From Auanema rhodensis (Eukaryota > Nematoda > Chromadorea > Rhabditida > Rhabditidae), in the NCBI GenBank assembly GCA_964057225.1, contig OZ059894.1, forward strand, positions 5,766,001 through 5,830,000: a stretch of 64,000 nucleotides of DNA, written 5' to 3'. Every line of letters starts with the position of its first letter. Within the stretch, counting starts at the first letter, position 1. The position numbers were made by a program, and so were the translations under genes. The notes under the pieces were generated by a model. That model was not told the DNA's origin and ran no database searches. It saw only the letters and a program-made list of their open reading frames with translations. Positions 13,767 to 24,199 of the stretch are shown piece by piece.

Positions 13767-14090
13767 TTATCGTCTACGACGTCCGAACCCTGCTGTGGAA
13801 TCCAAGAGGTTTGCATCAAAACCTCCAAAGCTACGTGTTGCTCCCATTGAATGTGCTGAAGCTGAACCACGACTTGCTAAAATTGAGATCAATTAGACGA
13901 AATTGCGTTAGAAAAAAACTTGATCAATATAATTGGTTAGAAACATAAAATACAAATTTGAGAAAATCAACTCACAATATGGCTGAGCATATGCATATAT
14001 AGGCGCCTGATTCATCATCAATTGCATATCTTCATTGAATATATTAGCATTTACAGAAGCCAATAGAACAACAAAAAGAAGATAATACAT
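13767..14090 (-). CDS. Secreted peptide precursor, neuropeptide-like
   Basis: Two exons, 13976-14090 and 13767-13876, joined across a 99-nt intron (donor GTGAGTT, acceptor ATTTTAG) give 74 residues. Residues 1-16 form a clear signal peptide (MYYLLFVVLLASVNA-N). The C-terminal part carries a single Arg, then SFGGFDANLLDSTAGFG, then four Arg and the stop. A Gly followed by a basic cluster is the classic signal for prohormone cleavage and C-terminal amidation, so an amidated peptide ending in ...GF-NH2 is predicted. A TTTTTTCAG acceptor 36 nt upstream of the ATG fits trans-splicing. AATAAA-like sites lie near 13685. I do not recognise a named nlp family: the FD...L...GFG pattern only loosely recalls nematode FD-containing nlp peptides. 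An alternative is a small nematode-specific secreted protein. Confidence 0.65.
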
Positions 14091-14126
14091 CGTTGTTTTC
14101 TTCTTGAGAAAAAATTTGTTGTAAAG

Positions 14127-15758
14127 CTGAAAAAATGCTTGAAATATCTTGTGCGAAAACTGATGAAAGGCTTGATACAAGCTGAATACGTAAAGACTAA
14201 ACGAATTTTACATCCAATTCATATATCAAAGTTAGTTTGAAAACGTGGAAATCAATGAATATTGTAAAGAGCACGAAATTTTGCCAAAAAAATTGACACA
14301 TGAAATTATGCATGGACGGCAACATTGTGATACCTTTCTTGGCTCTGCACATATACATGTCCCTGTTTTTTCCGCTTAAAAATAGAAAAAAAAGTTGGAA
14401 GAACGAAGAGAAAAAACAAGTCTCAACACTGAGAAGGGAAAATATTTGACAGAATACTCTGTGCTCATACTGGGAATGAGATTCTAATCAGAATTTACAA
14501 GAGAATCTTCTTATATCTCGTCAATCTGTTTACCTAATTAGGGAAATGGGATTATACTGTACCGTAAAGTACACCTCTGAACGATTTGAATTATATCTAT
14601 TCATAATTACAAGAACATTCATATCTATTAAGTAATATTTTTACATAAAATAATATACGATAAATGAAAAAATTACGAATATTCTTTTATTTACATAACG
14701 AAAATCTGAAAAATCTGCTTTTCTTTTGGAATACATTTTATCGAAAATAAAGTCACACCAACACAGCAATCTGATCTTAATTCAAGAGAAAAAAGGAAAT
14801 AGTGAAAGAACTGCCAAAACTATTTTCAGCAGATAAGACAGCTGGACTTCTACCTCAACAAGAGGCGCGGTTCTAATATAGAGCAGCGGGCGTATATTTT
14901 CCAGCAGTACTAAAGCTTTATAGCAGATTTTTCCATCACATTTTCCACTTTCGTCTACTTCTCTCTCCATCATTCACAGCTACTTTTCCCTCTCCATCTT
15001 GATCAACCTTCAATAGCTAATAACCTTCTTCGTTCCTCTCTACTGCACTAAAACAACATCAAATCGATCATCATTAACATATGCATAGTTAATGTGGATT
15101 TTTAATAATTGAAATTTGAACGAAAAAACTTTATATGAGATTATTAATCTTAATATATCTTTTTTCAATTCTTCATTTATACTTCTTTGAAACTTTCTAA
15201 TTAATTTTAAATGATCAATAGCATAAATCTTCATAATAATTAGTAAAAGAATGCATTTATAAAATTGGATGTACATAAGATTCAAAATATAAAACAAAAA
15301 TAATATTTTGATTTAACAACAAAATTATGCGTATATAATTACAATATATATATTTATATTAAAGGTAATACTTGGATATAAATAAAGTAACATTGAGATT
15401 ATTAATGTGAGCATGAGGACATCACGAACGTGTTATTATCGGTTTAATAATACAAAATAAATCTTTCAAAAAATCACTTTTCTTTCTTTCCGTCTATATA
15501 TATATATATATATAATTTTAAAAAATTATTCAATTAACAGCTTGTCTCTTAGCTCAATAACTTACTGTGGAAAATTTAAGTTCAAAAAATGAATGATGAA
15601 AGCCCGGAAAAAAGATATTAGTGACAAGATCTAACGGAAACTCATTAACACTTGAATAGTTCAGTAGTTTTTGGATGTTCAAGAGATGTATATAAATATA
15701 TATCAATAATCAGTATAAAATGTATGAGAACTTTTTAAAAGAATTAATAGAATTTAAA
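14127..15758. other. Intergenic spacer with one exon-like island
   Basis: Mostly AT-rich. An island at 14830-14913 stands out on the plus strand: behind a CTATTTTCAG acceptor it reads 27 codons (starting QIRQLDFYLNKRRGSN) to a TAA, with higher GC than its surroundings. The minus strand is also open across it. No upstream exon was found, so it may be an orphan last exon or chance. A (TA)n run lies at about 15497-15513. Confidence 0.35.
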
Positions 15759-18700
15759 TTAATTGCCTTGCTTCTGAATTCTAGATGAAAAAGTTCGGAT
15801 AATAGCAGCAGGAGATAGACCAGCATCGCGACCACTAAATAAAAAATAAATATGCTAATGAATAAAATAGAATCAAAAAATATAAGTTTAAATAGTTTTT
15901 GTCACACTGTAAAATCATAAGAAGTCACAACTGTTGCTTTATAGCATTCAACTGCCAGCATATGCCCTATATAGAACATCAAAATATTTTGCATTTGCTT
16001 TTCAGCTTTTCTTCTCTTTTTTATTCATTCTATCAAAGAAGTAGAACACGATAATTGGTTGTTTTTTAATAATGTTTCAAGATAAATTACATACTTTGTT
16101 ACTGGTTTTCGTCTTCTGCTTGCTGAATTTTCAGCTTCAGCTAAAAGCTTTTGAATTTTTGACATTAGTTCTCTGAAAAAGTGAAGATAGGTATATTTGA
16201 TTGAAAGGGGTTCAGGAAATTAAAAAAGAAATAAACAAAATGAAATAATGCTTAAAGATAATAGAAGTTTTGACTTAAAATGACTTTGCTACTCAGAAAA
16301 CTTACGGAGACATTCCATTATTTAAATGAGCACCCAATGATTGTATAATAGTCTGTTGGGATCCCAAATTTCCTTGAATAGGAGGTGAGGTAACTTCAAC
16401 AACTACAGCATGCTTAGCTGTTGTATGAGTTTGTTGAACAACTGAAATATACAAAACTAAACATATTCGGCAACTAGCATATTGAAGAAAAATAAAAAAA
16501 AATACGAAAAGGATCAATGCTCATCCATTATTATGCATGCATTTATAATATGAGAGGCATTAAAATATAGCAAGATATAGAAATAATCGAAGTAAGGTGG
16601 CAATGAAAAGCACAAACTTCAAAAACTCATCTTCGCTTTTGGATTTCTCATGTTTATATATCTTCTGTGTATATGGACTCAAACTCACTTTTTCTAGTTG
16701 AAGGGTTGGACGAAGTGTAAGCAACTACTGTTGGTCTCTGAGTAGCTTTTGTTTGAATAGGCTTTGGTCTACTTGTAGTAGATGATGGGATAGACTGTAA
16801 TGTTAAAAGTTGTATCATGTTTTTTTTTAATTTCACAATAAATTTTTAAATTTTTTACTTTGGATGGACGAGCTGTTACGGAAATTTGCACTGATTGCGT
16901 GATTAAATGTCGAGGAGTTTGTTTTTCTGTCTGGGGAATAACTTCGAGCTTCTGAAAACTTTTGTTATTTTCGAAATGTGCTGTTATGAACCTCATTTGG
17001 ACTAAGTATTCTGGACATTGGCTTAACGTTCGTTCGAACAGGAGCTTGAGTTGAACTGAAAATAGAAATAACTTGTGCATTCTAAATCATGCCTTCTGCT
17101 ATATATCGTTAGATATAAACGTTTATAACGAAAAAATTTTATATTCTGCAAGATAAAACCTATAATACTCACGGAAAAGGTGGCATAGTAATCATTGGCA
17201 ACATTGGAAACGATGGTGTTTCTTCTTCACTATGCTAAAAAATATTTTTCTCAATATTTTGCTGTGTATGAATACCTCATCATATTCATACTCATCTTCT
17301 TCTTTGTTTTGGTTAATGGCTGGTCCTACTACTGAGGAGCTTGAAGGAGCACCTGGTTGAGACGGAATCGAAGAGAATGAACTAAAAACGTGAATGAGCC
17401 ACTATTATTTTATGAAAAAACTGTGACCAACCTAGGTAAAGATGATGGAGCTGATGGAAGCTCGCAGTATGCTTCATCTGAGCCATCAGGACAGTGAGCA
17501 ACGCCATCACAGACTTGAGTCATGGGAATCTGGTAATCACGTGATTGACAAGTGAATTTTGAATCTGCCGATGGTTTTCTTAAAGATAAGAACATTAGTT
17601 ATAATAAGTTGAAAAAAAATTTTATGGTTATCTATTTACTTGCAAAGCATTTCGTCTTCTCCATGAGGACATTGTCGTCGCCCGTCGCAGCGCTCATCTA
17701 GTTGAATGCATTCACCGCTTTTAGCACAATGAAATAAGCCATGACCACAAGCTACAAAAGGAAAAATCCCAAAATAAAACAAAAAATTTTTGTGAAAAAG
17801 ACAAATTTCTTTAATAGTGACGAGCTGTCAAACGAAATATTCGAAAATCCAGAAGTATTTAGAAGCAGTTTTTGGCACTCAAATAAATATCATTATAAAC
17901 GAAGGCGATAGGGTTGAAGGTGCGTAAATCGTTGATTTGGACAAACAATGACCAGTCTGACATTGGAGACATTCTCTAACTTTCCTTTTTTTCTTCAACA
18001 ATCTCTGACATCAAGCTGCTCGAGATAGTTCAAAGATAGAAGAGAGTTTAGAGCATCGAGCATAAAAGAAGAAAATATATGTATATGTGACAGAAGAAAC
18101 ACGAAAAAAAGGAAAAATAGAAAGAAAGAGAGATATTGAGAAATATATGAAAATGTTCGCGCTCTTCTTTTTAGTTCCCGGTTATTGTTTTTTTGTGAAC
18201 AAATAATTGGAAATAAAGGCGAAATGACTGGGAAACAAGGATGTTGAGTTGTAGAATTTCCAAAGTAGGAAATAGAATTATTTTTTTACTTGCATCTATA
18301 TGTCCTAACTCACCGTCACAATCCAGTTCATCTGTTCCGTCGTTGCATTCAGAGATTCCGTTACAACGTCGATCAAGTGGAATGCATTGCTCTGATATAA
18401 TACAAGCAAATTCACCAGCTGTGCATAACGCTGAAATTACAAAACATACATGACGATACGTAATAGTTAAAAAGAATTTCGACTATCTATAGTTGTATTA
18501 AATTACTTACGGCAGTTCTGCTCATCCTCTTCTAATTCACAATCATAGTGACCATCACAGCGTTTAGATAACGGGACGCATTTTCCACTTAATGGACAAT
18601 GAAAATCAGTTCCATTACATTTCTGTGGTCCTTAAAATCAATTTTGAAGTTTCGTAAAAAAGTTTTAAGTGGTTTATTTATTAAAATTATTATTTTTGTT

Positions 18701-19342
18701 GCCTTTCCATCACCTTTTTACAAGAACGTGAGTAAATTGGATTCCAATTTGACAGCTCATATCAAAAGATGACAGCAGATATTTCACGAAGATTTGCTGA
18801 CTTAATAGAGTTTTGAGCAGAAAAACGAAAAATAGATTGATAAAACTCTTTGATTCAGGAAGTGAAGATTCTTCCTTCTTCTTGTAATCTCAATTCGGTG
18901 AAAAAAATGTTTTTACCTCGTCCACTCATTCCACAGCTTTTCACGTTATAATCATAATTGCAATTTTGTGTGCCCAACACATCGTATACAAGACCTGCCA
19001 ATCAAAATTATTAAAATTATCAAGCTCATTTATTGCCTTACCAGTTTTACATTCTTTCTTGTATGTTCTAAATCCATCGCTTTGCCAACGACAATGGTAA
19101 AAATCTTGGCTACATTCATATCCTAAGAATTGACCCATACCTGATCTAATAAGACCAGCTTGTTCCAACAGTTCGCTGAAGAAAATTATAAGCAACTTAG
19201 TAAACAGCAATATAAAAAACCTGTTATTACAATAATTGATAGTTAGTGGCTCCATTGAACTAACATCTAACAGATTTATTCCCATAGATGTTGCCGAATG
19301 TAAAACTGATAGAACCAACAGTAAACTTAGAGTCAAAGCCAT
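15759..19342 (-). CDS. Secreted chitin-binding and LDLa-repeat protein (lrx-1-like)
   Basis: Fifteen exons on the minus strand: 19221-19342, 19042-19175, 18917-18994, 18511-18630, 18314-18430, 17640-17751, 17432-17578, 17276-17381, 17173-17234, 16992-17055, 16859-16951, 16689-16794, 16306-16441, 16095-16172, 15759-15834. They sum to 1551 nt, 516 residues. A signal peptide (residues 1-19) is followed by a six-cysteine chitin-binding-type domain at about 37-106 ([19 protein letters not shown]). Four LDLa repeats follow at about 116-151, 154-189, 192-227 and 227-265. Repeats 1-3 have all six Cys and the acidic CDG..C...DE..C calcium site. Repeat 4 has Tyr where a Cys is expected. The last 250 residues are Ser/Thr/Pro-rich with no membrane anchor. 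The order resembles nematode lrx-1-type proteins; I am not certain of orthology. It probably acts in extracellular matrix or cuticle. A TTTATAG acceptor lies 3 nt before the ATG. Confidence 0.85.
17752..18313 (-). other. Long intron (562 nt) within the LDLa gene
   Basis: Most introns of this gene are about 38-160 nt; this one, between LDLa repeats 2 and 3, is 562 nt and the next largest (18631-18916) is 286 nt. It contains AT-rich and purine-rich sequence and no open frame matching the gene. Its splice sites are GTGAGTTAGG and TTTTGTAG. Confidence 0.6.
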
Positions 19343-19657
19343 TATCTATAAATATATTGATAATGAATCAATCAGTAGAAATCAACAATAGCATGAAGTT
19401 ATAATAAAATAAAATTCATATGAACTTGAGTTAAATGAAAGAGCCGGATGAAAATGTGCGGAACTATTTAGTCGGTTCTGTCATGACTAGTCGTCGTTTT
19501 GTGACCACTATGTGATTGAAATAAGGATGAGGACAACCGGGTGGTCAGTCGGAGCAAAACGAGAAAAGGAATGAGGAGGAAGAACGAGAAACAGTGACCT
19601 GACGAACAGTCAATCTTTTCTCATTCAATCTTTTTCTCTCACATCTCTTCAAACTGT

Positions 19658-19843
19658 ATGTGGTGCGTCTATGATGTGTGTCGCCGTTCGAGACTTTGGA
19701 GACTAGAATACGGAGGCTCCCTGTCCATCGACGATTTCGGTGGAAACGGTGAAGGCGGTCTATCGAATCTTTTCTACGACAATTGTCGCCGAGATAAGCC
19801 AGAAGTTGATGTGCTTCTGGCCTATGGTCAACGAAAAAATTAA
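19658..19843 (+). CDS. Possible small protein or exon, unknown
   Basis: An ATG-to-TAA frame of 61 codons with balanced composition: MWCVYDVCRRSRLWRLEYGG followed by SLSIDDFGGNGEGG and a C-terminus KPEVDVLLAYGQRKN. It is much less repetitive than the purine/pyrimidine ORFs elsewhere. The opposite strand is open too, which weakens the case because the island is GC-richer and so poor in stops. No family is recognised. It is divergent to the LDLa gene and could simply overlap its promoter. Confidence 0.25.
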   Translation: MWCVYDVCRRSRLWRLEYGGSLSIDDFGGNGEGGLSNLFYDNCRRDKPEVDVLLAYGQRKN

Positions 19844-20061
19844 AGAAGATGAAAAGCTTTAGAAGCACAAGCTCCGCTGCTCGCGATTTTTTTCAAGTTC
19901 AAGTGCATTCTATTTAGGGAAGAAGCCTTGACTCACACTTCGTGGCAGTCAAACAATAAGTGTGTATGTGTCAAGTTTGTCCACAAAACCAAAACAGCTT
20001 CAAGCCACCTATTCAACTATGCATTTTTTTCGGTTCCTGATAGGTCGGCAGGTCAGTGCAT

Positions 20062-20262
20062 ATGCAGCTTGGTCCGCAGATTCAAGCTGGGACAAATATG
20101 CACTTACGTATGAAATGGAACAATAATCACACTGTTGATTTTTTTAAAATTCGAGGCTTGAAAATCCAGCTAACGCCTGAAATATCGACAATTTTTTGTG
20201 ACACTTCATTCTATCTGATTGGTCTTCCGTATGGTTATGTTGTTGAGATTTTCTATATTTAA
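20062..20262 (+). CDS. Possible small protein or exon, unknown
   Basis: An ATG-initiated frame of 66 codons ending TAA at 20260-20262. The composition is protein-like (MQLGPQIQAGTNMHLRMKWN at the start; a hydrophobic end SFYLIGLPYGYVVEIFYI). A GATAG acceptor-like site lies just upstream at about 20043. A second plus frame over 20050-20120 is also open, so the true frame is uncertain. It could be a later exon of a gene starting in the 19658 ORF, but no splice model joining them was convincing. Confidence 0.22.
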   Translation: MQLGPQIQAGTNMHLRMKWNNNHTVDFFKIRGLKIQLTPEISTIFCDTSFYLIGLPYGYVVEIFYI

Positions 20263-20767
20263 TTTGCTCATATCTTCTTAATTTTCTGGCTTTTCTGCCA
20301 GAATATGAAGTGATTCTTTTCGCTCTGTTGAAGTTGCAATTGCTTATGAAGATGATAATTATGTTAAAGCCTATCGGTCAAAAGCCAGGAAACATCTAAT
20401 ATTTGGCTAACAGATATTTATTTTTCAAACAAATACAATCAAAATTTGAAGGGAGAAAGTATAAGAACACTGGAAAATTAAGAATGGAATAACGAAAAAA
20501 ATTAGAGATTTCTTATATTAGAAAATTGTCCACTATATAATTTATTTTAATAAAAAATTGAAAGATTTTAAATAAGATCAATAATAATATTATGAATTAT
20601 ACTAATTATGTACAAAATTACATTTTATGTAGACTTAATGAATATTATATAAAAAACAACCAGTATAATGATTAATAATTGGAATAACTGAAAAAAGTTT
20701 TTTCTATACAAATTCATGATTCAAAGAAATATAAAAATCATATGTATTAGATAACAAGAATTAGACC

Positions 20768-23700
20768 CTAATCATCGATGACATCTTTCTGAGCACCACG
20801 TATACTTCTTTCAGATAAACTGCGCTTTCTTTCGTCATCTTGTGGTGACATTGGTATTAAACTTGTACCAAAATCCGAGTCGCCATCTCCTATGTATGAA
20901 ATGCGGCTTGGTTTCCGTTTACGTAGACTATTTGTGTCTTCAGTCATAGGTGATAAATCTTTTATATTCAATGAATGCTGAAATATAAATGTAATTTATC
21001 ATACATCAAAAAAAGTATTCAATATACCCCATTTTCATTTTCAACGAAATATTTCCAAAGAGCTAATACAAGATCTGTTCCAAATATGATTCCAGCATGA
21101 GCTGAAACCATCCTCAGTACGAAGACACCGTCCCGACGAAGATATCGGGAAACGAAATGCTTAACATCTCTAGCATCACCTACACGAAATTCATAGTTTT
21201 ACGGATTACAAAAATGAATTTACGTCTGCTATTCGGATTAAATTCTTCAAGAGCACTTAGTTGTAAATGCTGATTAATAAACCATCTTGAGAAACAAGGA
21301 AATGCTAATACGGCGAACCATTGAGCAAATGTTACCACAGCGCAAACGAATATCATAAGATACCTGAAATATAATATTTTTTATATTTAAAATTGTCTCC
21401 GCTGGTCTATTTCAATGTGATCAGAGTATCATACTAATTCGTTTTTTTAGTTCCTACTAAATTTTTTAAATTAGATTTCAGATTTTATGAAAAAACTAAA
21501 TATTATAAAAACGAAAAAATCATTGAAAGTTGCAGGTGGTTATAATGGACCAAAATTAACCTAAAGAAATGGTTACATCAATGTTTTTCTATTAGAATCC
21601 ATTCGAAATATAAGTACTAAACTGGTAGTCTAAACCATTCATGATATTTTATTTATTATTTAATTATTCAAAAATATTTTATTAAACTTCTCAGAATTTT
21701 TTATCCTCACTGTAATTCAGAGAGCTGGGTTTGTTTTCTTCAAGGAAGTACTGGTTGAATGTCAGATTAAAAGACGTACATTTCTGCGCCGTACAATATA
21801 TGAGAAGTGAATACTTTCATGATCTTATCATTATTTTTTTTGCAATTTAAGATAGTAAAGCTATAACCTTTTTCATAAATCAAAATTTCGCTGGTATATG
21901 ATTAAGCAGTCTTCAAACTTTAATTATTATTTAATTATTCAAAAATATTTTATTAAACTTCTCAGAATTTTTTATCCTCACTGTAATTCAGAGAGCTGGG
22001 TTTGTTTTCTTCAAGGAAGTAATGGTTAAATGTCAGATCAAAGGACATATATTTGTGCGCCGTACAATATATGAGAAGTGAATACTTTCATGATCTTATC
22101 ATTATTTTTTTTGCAATTTAAGATAGTAAAGCTATAACCTTTTTCATAAATCAAAATTTCGCTGGTATATGATTAAGCAGTCTTCAAACTTTAATTATTA
22201 TTTAATTATTCAAAAATATTTTATTAAACTTCTCAGAATTTTTTATCCTCACTGTAATTCAGAGAGCTGGGTTTGTTTTCTTCAAGGAAGTAATGGTTAA
22301 ATGTCAGATCAAAGGACATATATTTGTGCGCCGTACAATATATGAGAAGTGAATACTTTCATGATCTTATCATTATTTTTTTTGCAATTTAAGATAGTAA
22401 AGCTATAACCTTTTTCATAAATCAAAATTTCGCTGGTATATGATTAAGCAGTCTTCAAACTTTAATTATTATTTAATTATTCAAAAATATTTTATTAAAC
22501 TTCTCAGAATTTTTTATCCTCACTGTAATTCAGAGAGCTGGGTTTGTTTTCTTCAAGGAAGTAATGGTTAAATGTCAGATAAAAGGACATATATTTGTGC
22601 GCCGTACAATATATGAGAAGTGAATACTTTCATGATCTTATCATTATTTTTTTTGCAATTTAAGAATATGATGGATGTGAGAGTACGGAACAACTAAAGG
22701 TATAAACTTTTCTATAAATCAAAACTTTGCTGGAATATGACAACTATTCATGATATTTTAATTATTATTTAATTATTCAAAAATATTTTATTAAACTTCT
22801 CAGAATTTTTTATCCTCACTGTAATTCAGAGAGCTGGGTTTGTTTTCTTCATGGAAGTGATGTTAAAATGTCAGACAAAAGACGTACATTTTTGCGCCGT
22901 ACAATTTATGGGTTACGCAAATAGTGGCTAGAACGCATTGTAATGCGCATTATGTTTCATATGATAACAGATAACATACCAAAACCATAATAGAACGAAG
23001 ATTTTTTCATTAAATATGTTGATCACTAGCACACATTGAACAGAATATTTTTGAATATTAGCTACTTGTCGAACCTATAATTATATGAAATTTGATGATA
23101 AACTATTAAACGAATACTTCGAAGTCGCAGACAGCAGATCTCGGAAAATAACCGCTAATATCCCAATTAGTTCCATTAATTAGACTTTTAACAACTCCAT
23201 ATCCATACCATTCATTAGAATTTGTTTTTAAAAAACTGAAAATCTTGTATAAATTTGATCAAAGAGTTTCATATATATTACTAGTTCATAAGCCATAGTT
23301 GAAAAACAACATTAATTAAATATAGAATTTTTGTAATAATATAAATAGTTGATATAAATGATGATGAGTATTGAAAATTGAGAAAACGGAAAGTTTGATG
23401 AACTACAACCTGAAAAATCAGAAAAAAGATATATGTCTTTCCAAGTAATGAACAAACTCCTCTATTTTGAATTCTTGTTTGGAATCTTAAAGCATTTTTC
23501 AAATGTCTTACAAGAATGAATACATTCTTGTCTTTAATATCTTCTTCAACATTCGCAGAATCTCTTGCTCTTTCAACTACTTCATGTATTCTTATTCCTA
23601 AAACATTTATATTTGTAACTATATAACTATAAAATATATTAATAAACCTGTTGTGTTACAAAAATATTTCCAGAATAAGCTTGGAGCTCGGAAAAATGCT

Positions 23701-24199
23701 GCTTGTAATAAAAGAAAAAATGGAACCCATTGATAATAGGATAGCTGTCGTTCTCGAGAATATCGTGATCTGTATAGTACAAATGCATTCAGGTATTTTA
23801 AAATTGATTATGACATACTCTGCTCCTAGAAGTTCAACATGTTGTTGCTTCTCCACATAGTAAGTATCTTGTGACCAGCAGTAGTTTTCAGCATACTGAA
23901 ATACATATTTTGTTTTAAAAATTTATTTTGTTATAAGCAATAAATATTTTTTTGTTTTTCATTTAATTCTGCATTGTTTTTAACAGTTCAATGAAACGTA
24001 CTTGCTCCCAACTTCCAGGAAACTTATTCGGAAACATGCATTCAATAGGTCGACCACCGAATTGTTTAAAAGATATTAAAACCGAAAAAGCTAATAGTAT
24101 ATTTGGAGTAAGCATATAATGAAGCCTATCACTCCAATCGTCATCATAACGTGGCATTAAATACTTTGCCATTCCGATAAATGTTTCGATCATCACCAT
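20768..24199 (-). CDS. Innexin (gap-junction channel subunit)
   Basis: Ten exons on the minus strand: 24002-24199, 23819-23895, 23648-23769, 23458-23597, 23282-23409, 23118-23235, 22980-23074, 21224-21363, 21028-21179, 20768-20977. They sum to 1380 nt, 459 residues, frame kept at every junction. Family marks: [12 protein letters not shown] at the end of TM1 (Cys54), YAENYCW (Cys72), [20 protein letters not shown] (102-121, TM2), TM3 near 196-218, the second extracellular loop with Cys258 (AVCDFEVR) and Cys275 ([13 protein letters not shown]), TM4 near 285-310, then [20 protein letters not shown]. The two-plus-two loop cysteines of innexins are all present. The product forms intercellular channels or hemichannels in the plasma membrane. 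It most resembles the nematode inx group with KQFGG rather than unc-7/unc-9; the exact orthologue is not assigned. Seven of its nine introns are short (about 45-110 nt), intron 5 (23236-23281) included; intron 8 (21180-21223) is also short. Only intron 7 is long. Confidence 0.93.
21364..22979 (-). other. Innexin intron 7 (1616 nt)
   Basis: The donor follows ...TGGTTTTG at 22979 and the acceptor is TTTCAG before GTATCTT at 21363, splitting the Trp codon of the WFW-Y TM4 motif. All the other introns of this transcript are about 44-110 nt. About 80 percent of the intron is the tandem array described separately. Confidence 0.85.
21636..22910. repeat. 271-bp tandem repeat array, about 4.6 copies
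   Basis: A block beginning near TTTAATTATTATTTAATTATTC and including CAGAGAGCTGGGTTTGTTTT and GCGCCGTACAATATATG recurs with a period of exactly 271 bp (anchor positions 21661, 21932, 22203, 22474), then after 296 bp at 22770. Copies 2 and 3 are nearly identical, and copy 4 is close to them until about 22664 where it diverges. Copies 1 and 5 (the ends) share older variants such as AAAAGACGTACATTT. This points to recent expansion of the inner units. No open frame or transposon terminus was recognised. Confidence 0.92.

Larger units (their letters stand above)
19343..20767. other. Intergenic region with GC-richer island
   Basis: The 1.4 kb between the LDLa gene's start and the innexin's 3' end contains a distinctly GC-richer stretch at about 19490-20120. 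It should include the promoter/outron of the LDLa gene and the innexin 3' UTR (AATAAA-like site on the minus strand near 20545). Two plus-strand ORFs in it are listed separately. Confidence 0.5.

Noticed and set aside
14840-14875. let-7-type seed TGAGGTAG on the minus strand
   Set aside because: The seed is present (about 14850-14857), but the only local hairpin is 4 bp (CCTC-TTGTT-GAGG) and would place the seed at the loop on the 3' side. The surrounding bases do not pair as a let-7 precursor.
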